Positions 55,197 through 64,000 of a stretch of DNA of 64,000 nucleotides are shown here, piece after piece. The notes under the pieces are model-generated. The model had not been told where the DNA came from. It ran no database searches and worked only from the letters and a program-made list of their open reading frames with translations. Each line of letters starts with the position of its first letter. Position 1 is the first letter of the stretch. The translations under genes and the position numbers were made by a program. Origin of the DNA: Haliclona indistincta (Eukaryota; Porifera; Demospongiae; Haplosclerida; Chalinidae); NCBI GenBank assembly GCA_964017065.1, contig OZ024789.1, forward strand, positions 5,210,018 to 5,274,017, written 5' to 3'.

Positions 55197-58100
55197 CTAT
55201 GCATAACTATGCTCTAAAACATGTAATGAATCAGAGGGTAAAGGAGGTAACTCTATTGGTACATTGTGAAATTGAGCTCTCACTGTCAAACTACCCCTAG
55301 TTGGCATAGTTGCTCGTCTTGGTGCAAAAGCTGCTGGTTGCTCTCTTCTTGGTATTCTCTTGTTTTTGCGTTTTTTCTTTCTTGATGAGTCTGCAAAATC
55401 AGATAGTTGTCCCTCATAGAAACGTGTGTGGCTAGATGTGTGATAGTAGAACTTCAAGTCTGGGTCCAAGCGCTTTGTAAACTCTATGCAGGCTTTTCGA
55501 AACCCTAGGTTCATTTGCTTGGTTGTGAAGTTTTTACCAATGCTGTCGCGCATAACGCTGAAGAAGCATTCAACATCATCAGTCGTACTGGCTCTTGGGT
55601 GCTCTGGTTTCCTTCTTTGATTGACACTGTCTATGCGACGCCACTCTCTGCTCCCTATGTTGGCAATACATGCTACGAGAGTTTCCCGAGAAAATCCAAG
55701 AATATTATCAATTCTCCTGCAAGCATTAATAATAAAACACTTGTAGCTAAAATGCATCACAAACCTGTTGACTTCAATAGTACTAAAATCATACAAAGTT
55801 TTGTGCCAAGGCATTAGCTCTTCAAGAATAAGATTCAGGAATTGCATGTTAAACCTGCAACGCTGTAGCTCTGTTAGCCCTCGCTCGTCACATGCTCTCC
55901 TCCAGTTCCAAACTGTTTCAATGTACTTTGCTTCATACATATACCCCTTCCTACGCATAAATGCAGCAAGATCGGGACTAAAGAGGCGCTCAGCATCAAT
56001 AACAGATTGTTTCCGTTCTCCTGTGAGAGCAGGGTAGGTCAGACCTGAAGACGGGTCAGATATAGTGCTTCAACGTATCGCTCTAACTGAAGGGCATTAG
56101 GCCCGCCACTTCTTGTCTGAGATGCAATTCTCTGTGTAATCATTTACAATAAACAGTTCATCTGTGTAGTAATAATACCTTCAGTACATGTGCCTCATCT
56201 TCACGTTCACAAAATACGGTATGGGTCTCAGGATGTACTTCTGGTACATACAGATACGTACAGAATTGGACACCTTTAGATTCCCAACTCAAAATTTCAT
56301 GTGAGAACTCCATCTGAGCTAGAATAGACTTCATTTGGTCAGTCATGTCTTCTGGTTGGTCTTGAAATAAGAGACATACTTATAATTTACAGTATTACTG
56401 CAGTTCTTAACAAACCATGTTTCCAGGTTGTAACCTTGTAGTCATTACCAGCAACATCAGGAACAGTTCTTGGTCTCAACCATGCCACAATGTGTTCCAT
56501 AGCCACACCTTGAGATCTCAATTTCCATATCTCATGGGCAACTGCGGCTGGCACAATCTTGTTATGAATTAGAGAACGGCCATCTTGCGATACTATATTA
56601 TGCAAAATTGCAACTAAAACGCTAAGAGTTATGCAGTTATAGTTATACAACTACCTGTTGGGGTAAGCATAGATAAAAGAGCAGTATGACTCATCCTGCT
56701 GTACTTTCTCCTCACATCACTTCTGATTTGGATTACAGATAAAGGTCGAGTGTACCCTTTTGTCCTCAAGTAGTTGAACTCGCCATCGCTGACAAAGCCT
56801 GCATGCGTTTCAATGCATTTATACTTAATATACATGTACATATACCTACCTGCAACTTTCATTCCATGAGCAACCATCTCTTTTATGAGTTGAGTTATCA
56901 ATCTGCGCAGGTCATTCTCCTTAAGACCATCATATGGAAAACACTGCACCGGTAAGGCATAAGGCTTTTTGTTACGTAACTCAGAGCTGATCATGAAAGT
57001 GAACACATGAGTTGCTGGAGAGCGCTTAAACCTTATTATTCTCTTCATCAAATCGACGTACTTGCTGCGAATTGAGCTCAGCTTTCTGGGAATATTGCAT
57101 TGCTGGTAGTCTGCAGCAGGATTCTTAACAATTTCTAGTGTGGCTTCCACATCTGCATACAAACTGCGGCCAACAGATATAAGCTGTGTCAATTCCTGTA
57201 CGTCCCAAGACAAAGCAAACATTGAATCTTGGGCTGGGCGTGTTTTAGCTTTCAATTTGTCTTCATATGCATGCTGTTTGAGAGTCTTGCAATGCTAGAA
57301 TTATTACAAATCAAGATTATTATTAAAGTTATTATGGTACACGTGCATACTCATATACATAAATGGTAATTACCTTTCTTAACGAAGTCTAACTCAGTAG
57401 ATATATATTTTTTGGCAGTCAATAGATCACTCTTAATCAAATTACGGATATTTCTCTTACATATCCCAATCCCTTCTATATCCATTTTAGGCGCTGCTTG
57501 AACTCTTGCTGAAGTTTTTGTAGTGTTGTATCATTCAGGTCCACATCACCAGACCAAACTCCACTTGTCGACTCCCAAATACCCTTGACAACATCACAAC
57601 CATCACCTTTAATCCACCACCAAGTATCATCTGTACTAGCATTTGCTGCCTTCTGGATCACAGCAGTCTAAATATGTTATAACAATAATTATCTACATGC
57701 AGTTACTTATTCACATACCTGAATCTGTGAACCTATAATGTAGTCACTTTTCTGTATGTCTCTCTGAAGAGTTCGTTCTGAGGGAGCTGGTACGTTAACA
57801 AGCGCCTATAATAAACAATTGATATTAACTATAATTATTAGGTGCAATGTATGTTATGATGTACTCTCACATTGACAGGATTCATTGGATTAAGCAAAGA
57901 TTTGCCTCTATGCTGAATCTGAATGATTGGTTCATAACTCCATTTTGGCCCAGAAAAGATTTTAGCCCACTTGGTTCCAAATAGTATGTACATGGTCTGT
58001 AACCACTCACGGTAGTCTGGCGGACAATGAACCTATAGTTGATAAAAGGGTATCAGTGTTTAGTTGAATAGTAATTATGGAAACTTGCTTTCTGAACAGA

Positions 58101-59384
58101 TGAAGCAGTGAAAAAGGTTACAATGTATTCTAACAATCCCATTGGCATTCTTGAGGTAGGAAGCAGCGAATCCGATCCATCAGGACGAGTCGTACCCAAG
58201 GCCATAGCTAACAAGTACACCACATTGCTACGTCTTGATTGGTGCAAGTGGTTAAAAGCTGAAACAACCAGTTTCAAGAAATCACTTGGTGGCAGTAGCA
58301 AATGAGTGTGATGCTGCTTAAGATACGACAAAAATAGCTCCGAAATAATGTCTAATTGATCATCTTCTCCAAGTGATACAAGTACTTGTTGACACTGTGC
58401 AATTGTTTGTGCACGTGTAGGTACAGGCATGGTGTATAATAACGGTGCATTACTAGACAAGTTGACATTGGCACTTGAATGAGGAAGAGTGGATAAAGTG
58501 GCGGCTAAAGGAGAGAAAGGTATATGACTGGAAAAGGTGACATTTGAAGATTGTGGCATACAACCTGAGAAAGTTGCACTTGGAGAAGTGAAGAGAGGTG
58601 CATGACCAGAGAAAGTAAAACTTGCTGAAGACAAATTAGAAGAGGTGTTACTTAAAGTAGGGATGGTAGAGAAAGTTGTACTTGAACCACAGAGAGGCAC
58701 CATAGAGAGGACAGTAGAAACTGTTGTTGCCACAGAGGAGGTAGTAGGAACTGCTGAGGAGGTAGTAGAAACTGTTGAGGAGGTAGTAGGAACTGTTGTT
58801 GCTACAGAGGAGGTTGAAGTGATTTGCACAGAAGCACGCTTTCGCCTATAATATTTATCAGCATCTGCCGGTGATGAGAATTGCTTGCTAAGTATTCCAA
58901 TCACTCGGTAGCGGCAAGCCGAACCTAAAAATTACAAGCCAATAAGCTAATTGCAAGAATGAAATCATGATTACTAACCTGTACGGCAATACGAAGTTTT
59001 CAGAAGTTGCTGAATGAAAGTGCCAGCTTGATCCCAAAATTGCTTGTGCTTATGATTTACCCACTCATTCCCTGAAGAATGCAGCATCAAAAATAGAATC
59101 AATCCTTCTAGCTCAGCAACAGTCCAATTTGGCAGAGGATCACTCGTGATTTTAGTAGGAAATAAGATCTTCCTGGCTTGCAGGGGTTGAGGGTGGTGCT
59201 CCTGTCTTAAAGAGCTAGGCTTTGTGATGTCATGCCTACTAGACTTAGGAGTGCATTCCAGGTCTAGTCTATCAAATGCATCAGTAATATCTACACCGAA
59301 TGAGCGCTCAGGAGTCGTAGGAGGGTCCCTCTGCCGTTCTCTGGAGCTACCAGAGGCACAGCTGCTAGCTACACCTTCATCCAT
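55197..59384 (-). CDS. DDE-type transposase-like protein with N-terminal SANT/Myb-like domain
   Basis: Multi-exon on minus from MDEGVASSC at 59384. Approximate exons: 59384-58978, 58924-58093 (a GC-AG donor is possible), 58025-57870, 57808-57718, 57667 to about 57378, 57295-56860, 56800-56655, 56600-56420, 56362-56185, 56060-55197. A SANT/Myb-like block (WTVAELEGLILF...FWDQAG, then RTGSACRYRVIGILSKQF across an intron) precedes a low-complexity Ser/Thr linker. Candidate catalytic acids: GDGCDVVKGIWES, AGFVSDGEFNYL and TTDDVECFFSVMRD (D, D, E). The basic C-terminus is KKKRKNKRIPRRE. Near 57480-57530 two overlapping frames both look coding (LQKLQQEFKQ versus VQAAPKMDIEGIG), indicating a frameshift or unresolved splice. 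The family is unrecognised beyond the general DDE pattern. Confidence 0.6.
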
Positions 59385-59757
59385 TGATAGTGAAAAAACT
59401 AAAAGAGGTAAGGGTGGGGTAAGGTAGCTTAAACGAAAGCTCTTGGGTAGTAGTATCTATTCCGCAACACACTTACCGTTGAAATTGTCCTCTATAGACG
59501 AAGCTGACCAGGAAAGTCGCAATGTATTTTGATTTACCCTACGAGCAGTAACGTCAGCATTACGTCAGAATAATTAGCTTGTCGTACCCCCCCTGCGGCG
59601 GATCCGTTTACAACAAGTGAAGAACTCGCCCGTGAGGAGCGCAATGAAAGCTGGGATGACCGTATTCAAGCCGAGCAACACCAGGCGCGCTCGCTGTCGT
59701 AAACTTACCAAGTAATGCGCGTTAAATAGATATGACGTACGTTCATACTAGCATAGA

Positions 59758-61024
59758 TAGTACACATAACGGGATTGGTGACTCCAAATCACGTAATACA
59801 ATTATGCGCGGCGCATCCGTGTTACAATATTTGGCCGCATGGTTGCAGCTGACAACGGCGAGGAATGGCTAGTCAGCTGTAAAAACAAGACTACATACAA
59901 GTGCTTGTAGAAGGTAGGCTGCATTACACAGTGTAAATTTACAGATTGAGAAGTGGTCTAACTAAGGATAGTTGTTTTATCTAACCAAACTGTTTTTATT
60001 ATGCACAAATCTCTTGTTTGATCAACCTGGAATGTGCGTCTCTTCAGTGCAGAATTTTCTGTACCTATATACACGCACAAACATAAGCTTTCTACAACTG
60101 CATAGAAAAAAATGACAGAGAAGGAGTTGTTGTATGCCTTTAGTCACTTTTCTTCTTTGTGCTTGGAGTTTTTGTTAAAAATAAAGTGATCAATGTAGAA
60201 GAAATGATTAATTTAGTTGCAGATTTCCTGTACCTATTTTGGAGAAGCAAATAATTTTAGTCAATATATTTTTGAACCAAATACTAGTGATAGGTCTATA
60301 TTATGCCCTTAAATGTCTTACGTAGCTCTGAAATAAATATCAGAGGGTTCACATGAAGATATAATTGTTGCTCTTTTAGACAATGGGAAGAATGCAGTTG
60401 AAAAGTACCAAAACTCACACTCAGCTGGCTGTTTCAATACTAACATCCAACCCTCACTCACAGCAGCCAACAACTCTCACTCACGGACTCACCGCACACA
60501 GCAGTAAACCAGAACCAACTGTGTATAATTCAACTTTGACCATGTTGTACTGAGTCAGCTAGCTCATTGGTACAGTACAGCATACAGATTAGACCAGCTG
60601 CTGGTGATTCTTTCAAATTTACTTTCTTATTATTCAACTTTATGCATAGAGTTGTATGTACTGTGTTGTGTAATAGCAAGAGTGATACTCAGTATACAGC
60701 AGTTCAGCAGTAGCAGTAGTCTCGGCAGTAGTAGCAGTTCTGCTGGGCCGTATGGACTTCTCGCTGGTGATGACCGCTTCAACAACAGACAGTAGAACTA
60801 TATTAAAGAGATACAATTACAGCATGCAGTATCTTAGTATCATGTACCTTGCCGCCGAGTTTGTGTCTCTTTTATAATGTACACGAACAGGAACTGCATT
60901 TGAACTATCTGCCATAGCTATCCACTTAATATGCAGGCGCAAACGCGGCGCTGTAACGCGGATGTGCCGTAAAAACAGGGATAATTTACGGGAGTCACCA
61001 ATCCCGTTATGTGTACTATCTATG
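59758..61024. mobile_element. 1.27-kb non-autonomous TIR element
   Basis: CATAGATAGTACACATAACG...TGACTCC at the left is mirrored by GGAGTCACCAATCCC...CTATCTATG at the right; homology is about 33 bp perfect and patchy further in. TACTAG occurs at both flanks (offset by one base on the right). The interior, about 59800-60980, shows no gene. Confidence 0.8.
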
Positions 61025-61030
61025 ATACTA

Positions 61031-61640
61031 GTCTCGTCCCCAGACCACACCCCCTCGCTTAATTGCTCGTGAGAGGGTCTGGTGGCTTTAGTCGATTTTC
61101 TTGGGCCAGGAAGTAACTTTTTCCCCGGAATGTCTGGGGTAGAATCTGATTGGTCAGAACGCTAACTCTTACGTAATACAAACCACATCGATAGAATGAT
61201 GGCGGTCAAGATACATGTACCTCGATACGGCGACTGTAGTCTTTTTCCTGACATTCTCGAGCCGCGTGTTTATGGATTGCAGTGCAACTGCAGTCTTAGC
61301 TCCTTTTTCGATGTCAGAGAAGCACGTTCGACAAGCGTACGTAGGATCGTCGTACGATCCGTGTTCAAGCTCAATCATCTCTATGTAGTTCTTCAAGTCT
61401 TGAGAACATTTGTCCAGACGTCTTCGCCTTCGCAGATTGTCTCCCTCGTTCAACGAGCAACTACATACGAGACACTTGTGTGTAGCAGCCATTTTCCTTT
61501 TTGCAGGTGCAAATACTAACATTTATACATATTCATTAGTGTTACGTAACTCTCGTACACGAAAAGCCCAAGAAAGTGCAACTAAAGCCACCAGACCCTC
61601 TCAGAAGCAAAGCGGAAGAGGTGTGGTCTGGGAACGAGAC
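61031..61640. mobile_element. 610-bp TIR element (GTCTCG...CGAGAC) with TA flanks and a zinc-finger ORF
   Basis: The ends GTCTCGTCCCCAGACCACAC / GTGTGGTCTGGGAACGAGAC are inverted, with further homology around GAGAGGGTCTGGTGGCTTTA. TA lies at both borders. Carries the minus-strand ORF at 61169-61522. Confidence 0.8.
61169..61490 (-). CDS. Short cysteine-rich protein in the 610-bp element
   Basis: From the internal ATG at 61490 (MAATHKCLVCSCSLNEGD; the frame extends upstream to 61522) about 106 residues with KCLVC and YACRTCFSDIEKG, a four-cysteine zinc-binding pattern separated by about 45 residues, and basic RRRRRLDK. Likely a captured or residual DNA-binding module of the element. Function not assigned. 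Confidence 0.45.
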
Positions 61641-61732
61641 TACGTTCATACCTAGGTAAAGCGGAAGTACGTCATTAATTATTAAAGTGTTTGCACTGTA
61701 CGTTGCACGCTCCTTCTGTTCATGTGCTCCTG

Positions 61733-62077
61733 TAGATAGTGACTATATATCTTTTATGTAAACTACGTTTTCAGGCGAATAAACCATTGTACCATGCATG
61801 CAATTGGATAGCTCAGTGGAATCAAATTTGGACCGTAATCGGACCGTAATAATAGTTATGCTCAGAAAATGTACATGCTATAATACGTACATAGTGGTAA
61901 GAGCCAAGCAGTGCTGAGCTAGTCTGTTTTTATGCAACGAGGATCCATATTCTAATCGAAGCCTCGTGGTTTGTATCCAATGAATAAAGTCAATGAACCA
62001 TGAGAACTCAATGCAAACAAACTTTAATATTAAATGATTATACAGCTAGAGAGGATATACAGTATCAGCTAGTGGGT
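61733..62077. other. Resumption of tetraspanin-upstream / oxygenase 3' spacer
   Basis: After the transposon nest, sequence matching the tetraspanin A/B spacers resumes (TATGTAAACTACGTTTTCAG, CATGAGAACTCAATGCAAAC, ATTATACAGCTAG), leading into the oxygenase stop. This fixes the original adjacency. Confidence 0.85.
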
Positions 62078-63999
62078 TCAGTCTATGACAATGCATGAGA
62101 CATCATCAAGTTTCTGACGTTTCACTGGTGGGTTCTCTTGACCGAGGATAGGACGAATACGATTCAACAACGCTAGCCTGGTGCGATATGTCTTGAATTT
62201 ACCATCGTTCTTTGTGACTACAAGTGTGTAAGGCACACTGTGACACTCGGTTGTACCACTAACATTGGTACTATGGTGAGCTATCAGCTTTTGCTCAAGA
62301 TGACTGCGATTAGACTGTTTCGTACGAAAACGAGTCACACTCTTCTGAGGGTCCTTCAAGAATGCTGCCAACTTGGTACAAAACTCACAGCGACAATCAA
62401 GATTAGATTGAATAGACCAAGTTGGTGCCTGCTGGGTGAGCTGTTCTAGAATGATGACACACTGAGATATAAGAGAGGTGAGAGCAGTACCGCTGTTTTC
62501 CTTCATGGTCTCGTGTAGCTCTATGGCAGCTGGTACTAATGCACCAAGTAATGAATAACGATTCGGTTGCCTGAAGAAACTTTGTATTACAACTCCCAAC
62601 TGGTTTTCGCGTTGTAACACACACAGAGTCTTGAATAGATCACAGATAAAATCTTTCAAACGAGCCCTTGAGTATATACATGTGTACTCTTGCGGGCCAG
62701 ACCTTGAGGGTTACGAAGAACAATGTCTTGCTCGTTAGTTAAGGCATGGCAAATGACATCAGCCATTTTCTGACATACTTTCAATTTTTGAGACGACAAG
62801 GAACCAGTAGCTAATGAAGACAGAAAGTTGCAAGCAATGCTCATCTCTTTGGTAACAGCGTTCTCAAGAAGGGCCACAAGTGCTTCTTCCAGCTCTTCCC
62901 AACCAAAAGCAGTGCCTAACTCCACAATCGCCTCACAGAACCGTTGACACTGCAATAACTTTAAGTGCTTAACAGTGATAGCTTTGAATAGATCACTCAC
63001 AAGAGTTATAGCCTTGAGCCGTTTTAGACAAGTTATTAGATTGATAAAGTCGTCTTCATTTGCACAAAAATCTGAATTTGTACTGACAGCTACTATCTCC
63101 TTTGCCATGTCCTCACATTCTCCTAGCAGCTGCTGGTTATCTTGGGATTCGCAAATCTTGGAATTCAATTTTTCTATTGCATTATTAACATCACCCATCA
63201 CCAAGAGAGTATGTTTCATCGGCCAAATAAACAACGCTGCCTTGTGATAGGATCTGTCTAACGTTGCTGCTGCATTGCCAGTAAATGGTTCAAAATTTTC
63301 GTCAGTGGGTTTACCCAATTCAGGCACTATAGCATCGTGGGTTAGCTCAATGGAGTCGATATTGTCAAGAAACTTGCCGGTTGACGAAACTAATTTTTCG
63401 ATGTTAAGGTCTTCTTCTTCGATATCTTCTATATAATAATCCTCACGAGAATCGCCATAGTCATAACGCCTTCGTCCATAATAATTACTACCCATTGTGC
63501 AATGTTGCTCTAATGTCACGATACCAAGATAAAGACAAAACTTCATTTGTTTCTCTGCCTCAAGGATTATCTCAGCCTTGGCTCTGTCGGCATTCTTCAG
63601 TAACCCAAACGAAAGACTAGCCTCGCAATAGTTGTGATCCAGCACGTAAGCTACAAATGGTACACCATCGTCATCCTGTTCCCACTTCCTCATGTCCTCT
63701 ACCACTTTAGCAGCGACTTCACGATTGTCAAAAGGGACAGGGCAAGCATCGTCTCCAGAGTATACTAGATTATAAACTAGACACAATCTGTATCCTCTGG
63801 TCACCTCACACAGCTCGTGCTCACAATCAGCATAGAAAGCAGCATAGTTGTAATCAGTGACTCCCTTCGAACCAGAAAAGTCGAATATTTGTTCTTCGTT
63901 GCGATGTCGAACACGAAGCTCACCACCATCATAGTCGGACGGAAGCTGTATCACTAGAGTACCGAACATTTTGTCAGTCTTCTCTGTATCACGATGAGG
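62078..63999 (-). CDS. 2-oxoglutarate/Fe(II)-dependent dioxygenase (prolyl 4-hydroxylase-like), 5' end off-window
   Basis: Two exons visible: at least 63999-62680 and 62629-62078, joined by a 50-bp GT-AG intron that links frames exactly (STH|TLCVLQ). The first residues read PHRDTEKTDKMFGTLVIQLP, containing the HxD iron ligands, followed by DYDGGELRVRH, then EHELCEVTRGYRLCLVYNLV, with the distal histidine and the arginine that binds 2-oxoglutarate. That is the core of the P4H-type double-stranded beta helix. The remaining ~500 residues are a helical extension with no recognised domain and a C-terminus KRQKLDDVSCIVID. The substrate is unknown. The 3' end is copied as fragments between the tetraspanin genes. 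Confidence 0.82.
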
Positions 64000-64000
64000 C

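Larger units (their letters stand above)
54079..59595. mobile_element. 5.5-kb potentially autonomous DNA transposon encoding HIRAN and SANT/DDE-like proteins
   Basis: Terminal sequence CAGGGGGGGTACGACAAGCT at 54079 and its reverse complement ending at 59595; TIR homology of about 44 bp with one indel. Perfect 9-bp target duplication CGGCGGATC at 54070-54078 and 59596-59604. It contains two convergent genes with stops about 33 bp apart. CAGGG ends recall hAT elements, but the 9-bp duplication and protein sequence do not clearly fit. Superfamily not assigned. Confidence 0.85.
53820..61732. mobile_element. Outer element with 31-bp TIRs, expanded to 7.9 kb by nested insertions
   Basis: CAGGAGCACATGAACAGAAG... 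at 53820 and its reverse complement ending at 61732 are identical for about 31 bp. The flanks are TAGACAG (left) and TAGATAG (right), an imperfect 7-bp duplication. TAGATAG is the uninterrupted site in tetraspanin spacers A and B. Nested elements at 54079-59595, about 59758-61024 and 61031-61640 account for most of the length. Confidence 0.75.

Noticed and set aside
62650..62690. Apparent frameshift in the oxygenase
   Set aside because: A 50-bp GT-AG intron at 62679-62630 joins the two frames exactly.

Overview
This is a 64 kb stretch of a compact animal nuclear genome. Every long gene is split by GT-AG introns, many only about 45-60 bp, and the genes are animal ones: RAB7, the SOSS single-strand-DNA-binding subunit (NABP), TFIIIC subunit 1 (GTF3C1), a WNK kinase, tetraspanins and a 2-oxoglutarate oxygenase. 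Short introns, dense gene packing, abundant (CT)n/(GTGA)n microsatellites and many small inverted-repeat elements fit a sponge such as a demosponge. The species assignment is inference only.

Layout. 1-21.6 kb: the last RAB7 exon (+), then two minus-strand housekeeping genes, NABP (599-1860, 5 exons) and GTF3C1 (2090-21617, 36 exons, 1733 residues if the model is right). A 5.1 kb GTF3C1 intron holds a nested same-strand gene for a double-domain cytidine-deaminase-like protein (10845-11903) with decayed duplicate sequence behind it. GTF3C1 and WNK are divergently transcribed from a short shared promoter near 21.62-21.78 kb. 21.8-36.4 kb: a WNK kinase (+) with the diagnostic displaced lysine, a DLG motif and an RFxV-type motif. 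A 200-N assembly gap sits in its 3' half.

36.4-46.8 kb: four tandem minus-strand tetraspanin genes. The spacers carry fragments of the oxygenase gene's 3' end, and two also carry WNK 3'-flank sequence. The unit duplicated was therefore WNK tail - tetraspanin - oxygenase tail. 46.8-61.7 kb: a nest of DNA transposons about 14.9 kb long, inserted in the promoter of the fourth tetraspanin and separating it from the intact oxygenase. It includes a 5.5 kb element with a perfect 9-bp target-site duplication that encodes a HIRAN-domain protein and a SANT/Myb-like DDE-type transposase-like protein, plus several hairpin or terminal-inverted-repeat elements. 62.1-64 kb: the oxygenase (minus), running off the right edge.

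The most interesting items are the nested AID/APOBEC-like deaminase with its internal duplication, the HIRAN-carrying transposon, the three-gene segmental duplication, and microsatellites that coincide with splice signals on the sense strand.
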